Source: GCA-2705995 sp048267965
GTDB lineage: Bacteria; Bacteroidota; Bacteroidia; Flavobacteriales_G; Salibacteraceae
Direction: 5' to 3'
Assembly (NCBI GenBank): GCA_048267965.1
Contig: JBLWWK010000007.1
Location: 1 to 64,000, forward strand
DNA length: 64,000 nt
The notes under the pieces: model-generated
Seen by the model: only the letters and a program-made list of their open reading frames with translations
Told to the model about the DNA's origin: nothing
Database searches by the model: none
Shown: positions 53,389 to 62,077 of the stretch, piece after piece
How positions within the stretch are numbered: the first letter of the stretch is position 1
Layout: the number at the start of each line of letters is the position of its first letter
Translations under genes and position numbers: made by a program

Positions 53389-54444
53389 TTAACGAATTCC
53401 TTCCCTTCGTAAAAAGGCCGTGTATTTATTTTTGTTTACCAAATGCTGGTTGTGAGAAGCTGCAAAGTTGTGATAACCAGAATAATCGGGTCGAGCACAC
53501 ATGTAAATGTAATTGTGGTCTGCTGCATTTAAAACCGCATCTACAGCTGTGGTAGAGGGCATGCTGATGGGCCCAGGAGGCAAGCCAACATGCAAATACG
53601 TGTTATACGGAGATTCTACTTCTAAGTGTTTGTAATAAATTCTGCGTAGAGTTGGGTCGCCAACGGCAAATTTCACGGTAGGATCCGCTTGTAGTTTCAT
53701 TCTGCGCTTTAAACGATTAAGGTATAAACCAGCCACTTTTGGCATTTCGTCTTTTTTGCGTGTTTCTGCCTGAACAATAGAAGCTAGAGTGACCACTTCA
53801 ACGGGCGATAAATTCATCTGTTTGGCCTTTTCTAATCGAGAATGGCTCCAAAACTTCTCATGTTCAAGTTGCATTCTTTCGATAAAACGGCTGGCAGAAG
53901 TATTCCAATAAAACTCATAAGTGTTGGGTATAAAATAAGCAAGCCAGGTGGTATCGTTAAACGGATATTCTGCAGATGGAGCAGTAACCAATTTTACAAA
54001 ATCGGCAGAGTCAGCTTCTAATTTTCGACCTACGATAGAAGCTAAATCGGTTAGGCTGGTTTGTGAGGTAAACGTGAGTTTTACGGGTGTTTGGTTTTCA
54101 GAAAGGCGAAGTAAATTAACCAATTGGTTGTTGGTCATGCCTTCCGTTATCTTAAACTTTCCGGCTTTTACGTTTTGGGTGTATTTTTTGAGTTCAGCTA
54201 CCCATTCAAAACTCGCTTCGTCTTGTAAATAATGATGACTTTTTAGCGTTTGTTTTACCTCTTCGAAAGTAGCACCTGTGGGTACATAAATGTAGGTGGT
54301 GCTTCCGTTAGCAATGGTTACGTTGCCTTTTACAAATATGAGTTGATAATAGTGCCAGCCAACGCTCACAGCGGCAAGTAGCAGAATAGCGAAAACCGAA
54401 ATAATCAGTTTTTTCGCAAAAGATGTCGATTTCTTTTTTGTCAT
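53389..54444 (-). CDS. mltG: Endolytic transglycosylase MltG
   Basis: A 351-residue inner-membrane enzyme with one N-terminal helix (about 12-30) and a periplasmic YceG domain that cuts nascent glycan strands. Markers: 'LVNLLRLSENQTPVKLTFTS', 'VVTLASIVQAETRKKDEMPKVAGLYLNRLKRRMKLQADPTVKFA' with the catalytic Glu, and 'YNTYLHVGLPPGPISMPSTTAVDAVLNAADHNYIYMCARPDYSGYHNFAASH'. It is next to dapF (5 bases away), another wall-related gene. Note that its Y-V-P-T near residue 50 is the only Val-Pro-Thr I found in the window not spelled with the recurrent word. Confidence 0.94.
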   Translation of the reverse strand: MTKKKSTSFAKKLIISVFAILLLAAVSVGWHYYQLIFVKGNVTIANGSTTYIYVPTGATFEEVKQTLKSHHYLQDEASFEWVAELKKYTQNVKAGKFKITEGMTNNQLVNLLRLSENQTPVKLTFTSQTSLTDLASIVGRKLEADSADFVKLVTAPSAEYPFNDTTWLAYFIPNTYEFYWNTSASRFIERMQLEHEKFWSHSRLEKAKQMNLSPVEVVTLASIVQAETRKKDEMPKVAGLYLNRLKRRMKLQADPTVKFAVGDPTLRRIYYKHLEVESPYNTYLHVGLPPGPISMPSTTAVDAVLNAADHNYIYMCARPDYSGYHNFAASHNQHLVNKNKYTAFLRREGIR

Positions 54445-54449
54445 TTGTG

Positions 54450-55241
54450 TTAGAAATCTAGAGAAACGGTTCCTTCAAAAACATGTTGTGCAGGGCCATG
54501 AAGCCAAATATTTCGGTAGGAACCATTTTCTACCTCTTCGAAAGAAACGGCCAGTTCACCGCCTTTGGTTTTTATTGAAATTGTTGAATTAGATTGTTGC
54601 TGGCTAAAATGAGCAGCTAATGCAACAGCGGTTACTCCTGTTCCGCAAGAGAAAGTTTCATTTTCTACACCTCTTTCATAGGTGCGAACATCAATAAAAT
54701 TAGGTTGGTTGCAAGCGAAGTTGACATTGGTTCCTTCAGAAGCAAAACGCTCGTTGTATCGAATTTTGTGAGCTTCATCTATTAGAGCAATTTCTTGTGT
54801 AGGATGCTCAGAAAACGCAACAATATGCGGAGAGCCTGTGTCTAAAAAGTACTGGTGGTCTGAGACTTTTTCTATGCTGGCAACATCAATCATTTGAAGA
54901 GAAACAGAGCCCTTGTCTATTTTGCCTAGGTGTTCGCCATCAATGGCCAAGAATTTACACTTGTTGCCAATTATGCCTAAGAAATGAGCAAAAGCAATGA
55001 TGCACCTGCCGCCATTCCCGCACATAGAACTGGGTTTTCCGTCAGAATTGAAATAAACCATCTCAAAATCAAATTCTGCATGATTTTGCAATAAAATCAG
55101 TCCATCGGCTCCAATGCCAAAACGTCTATCGCAAAGCTTTTCAATTAAATGGTGTTTCGAGCTAGGGAAACTCTCTTCTCGGTTGTCGATTAAGACAAAA
55201 TCGTTTCCGGTGCCTTGGTATTTGAAAAATTTCTGTTGCAT
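54450..55241 (-). CDS. dapF: Diaminopimelate epimerase
   Basis: A 263-residue cofactor-free racemase converting LL- to meso-diaminopimelate for lysine and peptidoglycan. Two catalytic cysteines: M-C-G-N-G-G-R-C in the first half and S-C-G-T-G-V-T-A in the second. Other markers are 'YQGTGNDFVLIDNR' and 'RRFGIGADGLI'. The gene ends with a full word copy read as Gly-Ser-Tyr instead of Val-x-Thr. It is 5 bases upstream of mltG and co-transcribed. Confidence 0.97.
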   Translation of the reverse strand: MQQKFFKYQGTGNDFVLIDNREESFPSSKHHLIEKLCDRRFGIGADGLILLQNHAEFDFEMVYFNSDGKPSSMCGNGGRCIIAFAHFLGIIGNKCKFLAIDGEHLGKIDKGSVSLQMIDVASIEKVSDHQYFLDTGSPHIVAFSEHPTQEIALIDEAHKIRYNERFASEGTNVNFACNQPNFIDVRTYERGVENETFSCGTGVTAVALAAHFSQQQSNSTISIKTKGGELAVSFEEVENGSYRNIWLHGPAQHVFEGTVSLDF

Positions 55242-55518
55242 GCTATTCGATGTATAAAGAGATCAGCTTTGCGAATGTAAAGAAACCCATCTTTTCTCTT
55301 TGCAGAAATGAAAAAATGGCAGAAAATTCCATTTTGTCAGTGAATAGATTTACCGTTTTGTTAATGGTTTTTAAGACAAGTTGTAAAAGGTTGTTAAAAA
55401 CGTGAATACTTTGCTGGTATTGACTTGTAGCGCTTTTTGCTTAACAGATTTTAACAGCAGAACTACAACAAATGGAACACTTTTGGAGTCTTATTTACGC
55501 AGTGAACTTAAAACTTAA

Positions 55519-57003
55519 ATGAAGATGAAAAATATAGTATCAACAGCGATCGGAGCTCTTCTTGGAGGTCTTCTTTCGGTAGGTGTTTACACCTATTTTG
55601 AAGCAGATAAGGCAACTGCTTTATCAGCTACTGTTAACCAAACCAATAACCGCATCGATGCAGCCAACGCACAACTTACCAATTATTTGCCATCAGAAGC
55701 ATTTGCGGCTCCTGATATGGCCAACGCAGCAGAAGCAAGTGTAAATGCGGTGGTACATGTGAAAAGTACCAAAGAAGGACAAGAATATTATCAGATAGAT
55801 CCGTTTCGTTATTTCTTTTACGGAGATAAAGGAGAAGCCATCAAAGGAAAACCTCAAGTTGGTTTTGGAAGTGGTGTAATTATATCTGACGATGGCTACA
55901 TCGTTACCAACAATCACGTAATCGAAGGAGCCGAAAAAATCGAAGTGACTTTAAACGATAATCGTACATATACTGCCGAATTGATGGGAACGGATCCTTC
56001 TACAGATATTGCTTTACTGAAAGTAGATGGCCAAGCTTTACCGGTTATTCCTTACGGAAATTCAGACGAATTACGTTTGGGAGAATGGGTGTTAGCAGTA
56101 GGTAATCCGTTTAATTTAACCTCTACCGTTACCGCTGGTATTGTGTCTGCTAAAGGTAGGAACCTTGGTTTGCTGCAAGATCAGAACTCAGGTGTGGCGC
56201 CATTAGAATCGTTTATACAAACCGATGCTGCTGTTAATCGTGGTAATAGTGGTGGGGCACTCGTGAATTCTCAAGGGAAATTGGTAGGAATCAATACAGC
56301 TATTAAATCTGAAACGGGATCTTATACTGGGTATTCTTTTGCGGTTCCGGTAAACTTAGTAAGTAAGGTGGTAGACGATTTATTGGAGTTTGGTGCCGTG
56401 CAGCGTGCATTTATAGGTGTAAGCATTCGAAATATTAACGAAGAGCTAAGAACCGAAGAAGAATTGCCAACCCTTTCGGGTGTTTATGTAGCAGATTTAG
56501 TAGATAAAGGGGCAGCTAAAGATGCAGGAATTGAAAAGGGAGATGTAATTGTAAAAGTGGGCAACGTAGAGGTAGAAAATGTGCCTGAGCTACAAGAGCA
56601 AATCGGAAGGTTCAGACCCGGAAATAAGGTGGTTGTGACCGTTTTACGCGATGGGGAAGAAGTGGAGATTCCGGTTACGTTAACCAATCGTTTCGGAAAC
56701 ACAGAAGTAATTGAAAAAAGAGAGGCTAGACTAAGCACAGATTTAGGAGCCACTTTTAAAGAACTTACGAAAGCCGAATTGAAAAAACTCGACATTGAAG
56801 GGGGAATTCAAATTAGCGATTTAAAAGGTGGTAAATTAAGAAGTTCAGGAATTCGAGAAGGGTTTATTGTTACACATGTAGACAAAGAACCGATTAAAAA
56901 TTTCGATCAACTCATTAAAGCCTTGAAAGATAGAGAAGGAGGAGTTTTAATAGAAGGTATTTACCCTAATGGTATAAAAGGATATTACGGTTTAGGTTTA
57001 TAG
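55519..57003 (+). CDS. Periplasmic Deg/HtrA-type serine protease with two PDZ domains
   Basis: A 494-residue quality-control protease/chaperone. N-terminal signal anchor (about 5-27); trypsin-like domain with His133 in T-N-N-H-V, Asp163 in S-T-D-I-A-L, Ser244 in R-G-N-S-G-G. PDZ1 about 285-385 ('GAAKDAGIEKGDVIVKV'), PDZ2 about 400-490 ('RSSGIREGFIVTHVDKEPI'). The 277-base upstream gap is the largest clear intergenic region; it includes a TACTTTG element near 55410, but I cannot fix the start. A stress-responsive promoter is likely. Confidence 0.94.
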   Translation: MKMKNIVSTAIGALLGGLLSVGVYTYFEADKATALSATVNQTNNRIDAANAQLTNYLPSEAFAAPDMANAAEASVNAVVHVKSTKEGQEYYQIDPFRYFFYGDKGEAIKGKPQVGFGSGVIISDDGYIVTNNHVIEGAEKIEVTLNDNRTYTAELMGTDPSTDIALLKVDGQALPVIPYGNSDELRLGEWVLAVGNPFNLTSTVTAGIVSAKGRNLGLLQDQNSGVAPLESFIQTDAAVNRGNSGGALVNSQGKLVGINTAIKSETGSYTGYSFAVPVNLVSKVVDDLLEFGAVQRAFIGVSIRNINEELRTEEELPTLSGVYVADLVDKGAAKDAGIEKGDVIVKVGNVEVENVPELQEQIGRFRPGNKVVVTVLRDGEEVEIPVTLTNRFGNTEVIEKREARLSTDLGATFKELTKAELKKLDIEGGIQISDLKGGKLRSSGIREGFIVTHVDKEPIKNFDQLIKALKDREGGVLIEGIYPNGIKGYYGLGL

Positions 57004-57027
57004 TTCAGAGGGTTTTAAGGTGAAAAA

Positions 57028-57055
57028 GGGTGCCAAATTTTGGTGCCCTTTTTTT
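57028..57055 (+). terminator. Terminator of the HtrA gene
   Basis: GGGTGCCAAA-T-TTTGGTGCCC hairpin (two wobble pairs) followed by seven T, 24 bases after the stop. Confidence 0.75.
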
Positions 57056-57081
57056 GTAGATACCGCCCTATTTAAAAAGTC

Positions 57082-57089
57082 TATATTTG
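57082..57089 (+). promoter_or_regulatory. -7 promoter element of gap
   Basis: TATATTTG fits TAnnTTTG, 43 bases before the start codon of gap; a TTTG at 57053 is slightly too far away (25 nt). Such a promoter is plausible for a highly expressed gene. Confidence 0.4.
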
Positions 57090-57131
57090 CCGTTTAACAA
57101 ACATATTTAAGTAGCTAAACTTACAAACATC

Positions 57132-58583
57132 ATGGCTGAAAATACAACTTACAGTCAACAGCTAGAAGACTGGAATAGCAAAGAAAAAGCAGCAGTAGAT
57201 TTAATCAACTCAGTTGGGAAACTCTTGTACGATAAGTCTATTGAGCTTGTGTTATTCAGAAATCATTTAGTAGATACAAGTATCTCAGAAGTGCTTCAAT
57301 TGCACAAGTATGCAGAGAAAGTAGTAAAGCGCCCAGTAAATGTTGCCGATACAGCAGATATGGCAGCAGAAATCTTGAAAATGGAGCTTGCTCCAGCCAA
57401 GTTAGACATCGGGTTGCTAACTGCAGAGTGGGCAAGTGAAGAAAACAACTTTGCATCAAAAGCAGAGTTTTTACAGTCTAAAGTAGGTAGCTTTAGAAAA
57501 GGTTCTTCAGACGAGCTTGAGCCAAGAGATGTAGTGTTATTTGGGTTTGGTAGAATTGGTAGACTGGCTGCCAGAGAATTAATCAAACAAGCTGGTAAAG
57601 GTCAGCAGTTACGTTTAAGAGCAATTGTTACCCGTAGTGACGATGATGCTACAATTATTAAGCGTGCGGCTTTACTAAGAAACGATTCTGTTCACGGGCA
57701 TTTTGCAGGAACCATTGACGAAGATTTAGAAGATAAAACACTCGTTATTAATGGTCAACGTGTTAAAATGATTGGCGCTAAAGATCCAGGAGCAATTGAT
57801 TATACTGCTTACGGAATCGATAACGCTATCTTAATTGATAACACTGGGGCATTCACTAACCGCGAAGCACTAAGCATTCACCTAAAAGCAAAAGGAATTT
57901 CTAAAGTAATTCTTACTGCTCCAGGTTCTGAAATTCCAAACATTGTTTACGGAATTAACCACAAAGATTTAGATCTAGAAAACGAGAATATTTTCTCAGC
58001 AGCGTCTTGTACAACTAACGCTATTTCTCCCGTTCTTAAAGTGGTAGAAGACAAATTAGGAATCGAAAAAGGTCACATCGAAACCGTACACGCGTACACC
58101 AACGATCAGAACCTTTTAGATAACATGCACAAGAAGCCACGTAGAGGTCGTTCAGCAGCTATCAACATGGTAATTACATCTACCGGTGCTGGTAAAGCGG
58201 TAGCGAAAGTAATCCCAGATTTAACGGGTAAACTTACTGCAAATGCTGTTCGTGTTCCTACCCCTAACGGATCTTTGGCTATTATGAACCTTACCGTTTC
58301 TAAAGAAACTTCTGTTGAAGAAATCAACGCAATGGTAAGAGATGCGGCACTTCAAGGTGATTTAGTAAACCAAATTTTCTACTCTGTAGATCCTGAGTTG
58401 GTTTCTAACGATATTATCGGAAATACTTGTTGTTCTGTTTTCGATAGCGAAGCTACCTTGATTCACAACGATAATAAAAATGTTGTTCTTTACACTTGGT
58501 ACGATAACGAGTTTGGTTATACTAAACAAGTAATTCGCTTGGCGAAATATGTAGCAAAAGTGAGAAGACTACATTACTATTAA
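57132..58583 (+). CDS. gap: Glyceraldehyde-3-phosphate dehydrogenase with N-terminal extension
   Basis: A 483-residue enzyme, about 145 residues longer than the usual 335. The NAD-binding domain starts near residue 133 (V-L-F-G-F-G-R-I-G-R). Catalytic Cys is in S-A-A-S-C-T-T-N, the catalytic His in the 'ETVHAYTNDQNLLDNMHKKPRRGRSAA' loop, and 'RVPTPNGS' follows. The first 130 residues are helical and unrelated to the fold; flavobacterial enzymes of this length exist as I recall, so this is a family trait. It reverses or runs the glycolytic oxidation of G3P. Single-gene unit with a strong terminator. Confidence 0.95.
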   Translation: MAENTTYSQQLEDWNSKEKAAVDLINSVGKLLYDKSIELVLFRNHLVDTSISEVLQLHKYAEKVVKRPVNVADTADMAAEILKMELAPAKLDIGLLTAEWASEENNFASKAEFLQSKVGSFRKGSSDELEPRDVVLFGFGRIGRLAARELIKQAGKGQQLRLRAIVTRSDDDATIIKRAALLRNDSVHGHFAGTIDEDLEDKTLVINGQRVKMIGAKDPGAIDYTAYGIDNAILIDNTGAFTNREALSIHLKAKGISKVILTAPGSEIPNIVYGINHKDLDLENENIFSAASCTTNAISPVLKVVEDKLGIEKGHIETVHAYTNDQNLLDNMHKKPRRGRSAAINMVITSTGAGKAVAKVIPDLTGKLTANAVRVPTPNGSLAIMNLTVSKETSVEEINAMVRDAALQGDLVNQIFYSVDPELVSNDIIGNTCCSVFDSEATLIHNDNKNVVLYTWYDNEFGYTKQVIRLAKYVAKVRRLHYY

Positions 58584-58610
58584 GAATTTTCTCAATAGAA
58601 GGAATAAAAA

Positions 58611-58638
58611 AAAAGCTCTGCAACTATGCAGGGCTTTT
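58611..58638 (+). terminator. Terminator of gap
   Basis: AAAAGCTCTGCA - ACTA - TGCAGGGCTTTT, nearly perfect stem followed by T residues; located 28 bases after the stop. An A run on the 5' side means that it could also serve the convergent small gene at 58681. Confidence 0.85.
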
Positions 58639-58680
58639 TCTTTTTAAGATAAGATTATGATTAATCAATACTCTGTTTTC

Positions 58681-59112
58681 TTAATTGATCGATAGTTTTG
58701 ATTTATTAATAACAAAGAAGTTGCTTTTAGAGCTTAATTTATTGTACAACCATTCAAACACAACGATCAGCATTGGAATGGCAAATAATCCTGCAATGAA
58801 ATAATATCCAAACCATATCGCAACCATGCTGATTGGATTTGTGAATAGACTTAATTTGAACCACTTATTATTAAAGTACCGTGTGTGCACGGTGAAATTT
58901 AGATCTTGATCAGTGCTGTTTACCTCAAAAGGTAAATCTTTACTTTTTACAAAATCAATTTTTAGGTTGAGAGTGTGTTGACCAGGGGAAACATCTAGTG
59001 ATAGTTGCTCTCCAGCATTTATTTCAGACACTTTTTCACCATCAATGATGATTTCAAAAGATCTCAATTTTGAATTCCATTCCTTTGGTCGGTAAATTTT
59101 AAGTTGGGCCAT
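58681..59112 (-). CDS. Hypothetical membrane protein with a PEGA-like domain
   Basis: A 143-residue protein. The first half is a beta-rich domain ('FEIIIDGEKVSEINAGEQLSLDVSPGQHTLNLKIDFVKS') resembling PEGA-type folds; residues 90-125 form one or two membrane helices; a lysine/serine-rich tail follows. No known family is obvious. It sits alone after gap, with 242 bases upstream holding an inverted repeat that could be its operator. Function unknown. Confidence 0.65.
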   Translation of the reverse strand: MAQLKIYRPKEWNSKLRSFEIIIDGEKVSEINAGEQLSLDVSPGQHTLNLKIDFVKSKDLPFEVNSTDQDLNFTVHTRYFNNKWFKLSLFTNPISMVAIWFGYYFIAGLFAIPMLIVVFEWLYNKLSSKSNFFVINKSKLSIN

Positions 59113-59191
59113 TAGTAGTTTAATTAAAGATATCTGATATTTATCTCCTCTTTATATACGCCACCTATACTCAGTAATTTATCCTATTTAG

Positions 59192-59209
59192 ATTAACATA
59201 AATGTTAAT
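59192..59209. promoter_or_regulatory. Perfect 18-bp inverted repeat in an AT-rich gap
   Basis: ATTAACAT - AA - ATGTTAAT has eight-base arms with a two-base centre and lies 80 bases upstream of the 143-residue gene. The 242-base gap (59113-59354) shows no other feature I can support. The symmetry suggests a dimeric regulator site, but low GC means that chance is possible. Confidence 0.35.
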
Positions 59210-59354
59210 TTTTTCTAGTGCCTATTCTACATAAAACACTTTCTTCGGTTTACAGCAGTGGACTCTTCCGATAAGAGGAAAAACTTTATTTGCGCTTAAA
59301 TTTAACAATAAAAATTAAATAGTGGTGAAATCTTAGTTCTGTATTGTGAAGAGA

Positions 59355-59819
59355 CTATTTGTTTGAAAAAAACACGGAAAGTTTGTTGTACCTATACTCA
59401 AAAATAGACTCAAGCTTACGCTTAACAAAAACGGCATGAGCAATAGAGCCTAAAAAGCCAAAAGGTAAACCGTAATCTACAATATCGGTCATTTTTACGC
59501 CTTCAGGATGCTCTTCAAAAAAGTGTTTGTGATGCCAAAATGCATACGGTCCAAAACGCTGTTCGTCTACAAAATAAGCGTGATCTTGTACGTGTTTTAT
59601 TTCGGTAGTCCATCGCATCGGAATGTTGGCCACGGGTCGTACAATGTAATTGATAATCATGCCTTGATACATCTGTTGCCCTTCGAGATTAGAAAGTATT
59701 TCGAAGCTCATGTCTTCTGGCGTAATTTCGTTGAGGTTAAGCGGGGTAGAGAAAAATTGCCACGCCTGTTCAAGCGATATGGGTAATATTTGCGTTTTTT
59801 CGAGTCGGTGAATTTTCAT
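59355..59819 (-). CDS. SRPBCC (START-like) family protein
   Basis: The frame opens at 59864, but the ATG at 59819 (M-K-I-H-R-L-E-K-T-Q-I-L-P-I-S-L-E-Q-A-W) is the canonical start of this family and gives 154 residues. Helix-grip fold markers include 'AWQFFSTPLNLNEITPEDMSFEI', 'INYIVRPVANIPMRWTTEIKHV' and 'YFVDEQRFGPYAFWHHKHFFEEH'. Such proteins bind hydrophobic ligands; older annotation calls them 'cell division inhibitor SulA-like', which is not supported. It is divergent from the GNAT gene, with 53 bases between the starts. Confidence 0.8.
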   Translation of the reverse strand: MKIHRLEKTQILPISLEQAWQFFSTPLNLNEITPEDMSFEILSNLEGQQMYQGMIINYIVRPVANIPMRWTTEIKHVQDHAYFVDEQRFGPYAFWHHKHFFEEHPEGVKMTDIVDYGLPFGFLGSIAHAVFVKRKLESIFEYRYNKLSVFFSNK

Positions 59820-59872
59820 GAAATCCGTTTTAATAGAAAACCCCAAATTCGCTGTGTTGTTCATAAAATGTT

Positions 59873-60319
59873 ATGAGAGAAATAACCAAATCGTTTTCAG
59901 AGCTTACAACAGATGAGTTGTACTCTATCTTAAAAATTAGAACCGAGGTATTTGTGGTCGAACAAGATTGCCCGTACCAAGAATGTGATGGGAAAGATCA
60001 AAACTCGTTGCATCATTGGTTAGAAACCGATTCGGGTGAAATTGCGGCATACGTGCGCATTTGCGCCCCAGGTGTTTCTTATAAAGAGCCATCAATTGGC
60101 AGAGTTTTGGTAAATACAGCCTACAGAAAACAAAATTTAGGCAGAAGAATAATGCGTTCTTCTATGCAGCTTTGTAAAGCTACTTTTTCGGTAGGAACCA
60201 TTCGTATTTCAGCTCAAGAATACCTGTTAGATTTTTATACTTCACTCGGTTTCGAGGCAACTAAGAAGAAGTATTTAGAAGATGGAATTCCTCATGTAGA
60301 GATGCTTAAAAACAAATAA
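59873..60319 (+). CDS. GNAT-family N-acetyltransferase (ElaA-like)
   Basis: A 148-residue acetyltransferase. 'LYSILKIRTEVFVVEQDCPYQECDGKDQNSLHHW' matches ElaA, and the CoA loop is 'SIGRVLVNTAYRKQNLGRRIMRSS'. It transfers an acetyl group from acetyl-CoA to an unknown amine. A strong hairpin follows the stop directly. A word copy is read as Val-Gly-Thr near residue 107. Confidence 0.88.
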   Translation: MREITKSFSELTTDELYSILKIRTEVFVVEQDCPYQECDGKDQNSLHHWLETDSGEIAAYVRICAPGVSYKEPSIGRVLVNTAYRKQNLGRRIMRSSMQLCKATFSVGTIRISAQEYLLDFYTSLGFEATKKKYLEDGIPHVEMLKNK

Positions 60320-60345
60320 ACTCCATTCAAATTTGAATGGAGTTT
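60318..60345. terminator. 28-base perfect palindrome after the GNAT gene
   Basis: The arm AAACTCCATTCAAA runs uninterrupted into its exact reverse complement, centred on 60331.5 and overlapping the stop codon. It is probably a bidirectional terminator, though the T run after it is short; a cruciform/protein site is possible. Confidence 0.6.
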
Positions 60346-60392
60346 ATACTTCTAGTAAAGTAAGGTGTTAAGAAGGGGGAATGGCGAGTTAC

Positions 60393-60935
60393 TTAACGAA
60401 GAGAAAACTGTGTTCCTACCGCTTGATAACGGTAAGCAAAAGGGTTGTAAGATACTCTCGCCATCGGCTGGGCATTTTCAGGGTTTACAAAAGCGTTTAT
60501 ATGGTTGTCTAGCGGAACGTTGTTTGGTTCTAAATACACCGCCATTAGGTACTTATTAAATTTGGGTGATTGGGAAGGCATGTTGGTGTTGAAAAGAATA
60601 GTCTTTGGTTCAAATCCTTCTTTGCAAATAATAATTTTGTATTCTTTGTTTTTCTTCAGTAAAAATTTATAACGACCTTTTTTAGTGGTGGCTACTTTTT
60701 TAAGTACTTCGTTATGAGAGGTTAAGTAAACAGTAGCATTTTCTAATTCTGTTTTTCGATCCAATTTTACTACTCCATCCACCAATAAGAATTGCTCTTT
60801 TTGTTGAAATATTTTGATAAACATGGGTTTTGATGCTTCAATTTCTTGAGCGTTTAAGTAGTTGAAAAATAGAGATAAAGCGGTAGTTAAAGCGAATAGC
60901 AGCCAAACCGAAGTAAATTTTGTTGAACTTTTCAT
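60393..60935 (-). CDS. Secreted protein with a carboxypeptidase-regulatory-like domain
   Basis: A 180-residue protein with a signal peptide (about 1-29, ending L-N-A-Q). A beta-sandwich of the CarboxypepD_reg/transthyretin type spans about 50-115 ('LVDGVVKLDRKTELENATVYLTSHNEVLKKVATTKKGRYKFLLKKNKEYKIIICKEGFE'). The C-terminus 'ARVSYNPFAYRYQAVGTQFSLR' has no sorting tail. It is probably periplasmic or membrane-associated; no partner barrel is nearby. Role unknown. Confidence 0.7.
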   Translation of the reverse strand: MKSSTKFTSVWLLFALTTALSLFFNYLNAQEIEASKPMFIKIFQQKEQFLLVDGVVKLDRKTELENATVYLTSHNEVLKKVATTKKGRYKFLLKKNKEYKIIICKEGFEPKTILFNTNMPSQSPKFNKYLMAVYLEPNNVPLDNHINAFVNPENAQPMARVSYNPFAYRYQAVGTQFSLR

Positions 60936-61018
60936 GGTGAGCTAATATTAAAAATAAAGTAGTTTAAGTATAGTGTCAATTCTCTTCTCTGAAAAGAATT
61001 ATGTTTTGGTGTTACAAC

Positions 61019-61051
61019 CAAAGATACTTGCAACCTAAATCTTTTAACAAG
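61019..61051 (-). promoter_or_regulatory. Candidate promoter for the 180-residue secreted protein
   Basis: Minus strand CTTG (61048-61051), 21 nt, TATCTTTG (61019-61026), close to the Bacteroidota consensus. It would start transcription near 61012, giving a leader of about 77 nt. The rest of the 60936-61169 gap is AT-rich and shows nothing else. Confidence 0.45.
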
Positions 61052-61169
61052 GCAATGTTTACAAAACCAGCTGTAGAAAGTGCTGAGCATAGCTATAGCT
61101 CCAAAAAATTTAAAAAAAGAGTCAAAAGCTGAATTTTGTGTTAAAAAAGCACGAAAAACGGCACCTGAT

Positions 61170-61427
61170 TTAAAAATTAAATGGTTCGTGAGAAGTTTTT
61201 ACCCGCTCGTATTCTTCTTCTGTAGAGAGTAAAATGTGTTCGTTTTCGAGTTGAAGTAAATCTTGTATCAACACCATTTCGGGGTATTGTTGAGCTTTTA
61301 TGTGAATTTGCTCGTAATAGCGACCAAGAATCTTATGTTCAATAAATTCGCGTTCAGAAACAATTTTGAAAAACGACTTGTTGTTGCTATACTTTCTAAA
61401 CTGTGGAAAAGAATCTTGATTCGCCAT
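61170..61427 (-). CDS. Small conserved-looking hypothetical protein
   Basis: The frame begins at 61469, but an ATG at 61427 (M-A-N-Q-D-S-F-P-Q-F-R-K-Y-S-N-N) is more credible, giving 85 residues. No membrane helix or known domain. 'QFRKYSNNKSFFKIVSEREFIEHKILG' has a regular helix-strand pattern and I vaguely recall similar short Flavobacteriia proteins, without a name or function. It is divergent from the TPR gene with 45 bases between, so the two probably share a promoter region. Confidence 0.6.
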   Translation of the reverse strand: MANQDSFPQFRKYSNNKSFFKIVSEREFIEHKILGRYYEQIHIKAQQYPEMVLIQDLLQLENEHILLSTEEEYERVKTSHEPFNF

Positions 61428-61472
61428 GGTATTTACACTAGTAGCAACAAAGTTAGAAGATATACACAAGAA

Positions 61473-62072
61473 ATGGAGACGCTAAACAAGCATTACATCG
61501 AAGGGCAAGAAAAAGCAAAGCAAAGAAATTATGCCGCAGCTGTAGATAAGTACAATTTAGCGATAGAATTACAGCCTCAAAATGCTGACATTTACAGCGA
61601 TAGAGCAGTGGCCTATTTTCATTTGAAAAAACTAAACTTGTCTTTAATGGACATGAATAAAGCGCAAAAGCTAGATCCGAAAAATGCGTATCGGTATTCG
61701 AGCAGAGCGTACATTAAAGATGCTTGTGGTGATATAGAAGGAGCCATAGCCGACTACCGAAAAACCATTGAAATAGACCCAGATGATGCCATTGCGTTCA
61801 ACAATCTTGGTTTATTAGAAGAGAAGCAAGGAAGACAAACAGTAGCTAAAAATCATTTTAAAAAGGCAGACGAACTGGCCGATAAATTAGGGTTGAACTT
61901 TGGAGAATTGAGCCAGCCTACTACTCAAACCGAAACCGAAGATGACGCGACACAGATAGAACCAGCAGCAGAAGAAGAGAAAAGTAATTTGATGAGAGAG
62001 TCGGTTAAAGTGTTTACAGATAAAGCCACATTTCGCGAATTCATTAGATTCGTAAAGAACGGATTTAAGTAA
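61473..62072 (+). CDS. Tetratricopeptide-repeat protein
   Basis: An open frame begins at 61263, but the first 70 residues overlap the opposite-strand gene and look non-coding; the ATG at 61473 is preferred, giving 199 residues. Three to four TPR units occupy about residues 4-125 ('EGQEKAKQRNYAAAVDKYNLAIELQP', 'AYFHLKKLNLSLMDMNKAQKLDP', 'GAIADYRKTIEIDPDDAIAFNNLG'). An acidic linker leads to a short C-terminal helix. It is a protein-interaction scaffold; partners unknown. The AddB-like gene starts 5 bases later, so the two are co-transcribed. Confidence 0.85.
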   Translation: METLNKHYIEGQEKAKQRNYAAAVDKYNLAIELQPQNADIYSDRAVAYFHLKKLNLSLMDMNKAQKLDPKNAYRYSSRAYIKDACGDIEGAIADYRKTIEIDPDDAIAFNNLGLLEEKQGRQTVAKNHFKKADELADKLGLNFGELSQPTTQTETEDDATQIEPAAEEEKSNLMRESVKVFTDKATFREFIRFVKNGFK

Positions 62073-62077
62073 ATTGA

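Noticed and set aside
60601..60625. tRNA-like T-arm sequence GGTTCAAATCC
   Set aside because: It lies inside the coding sequence of the 180-residue secreted protein and no acceptor or anticodon stems surround it.
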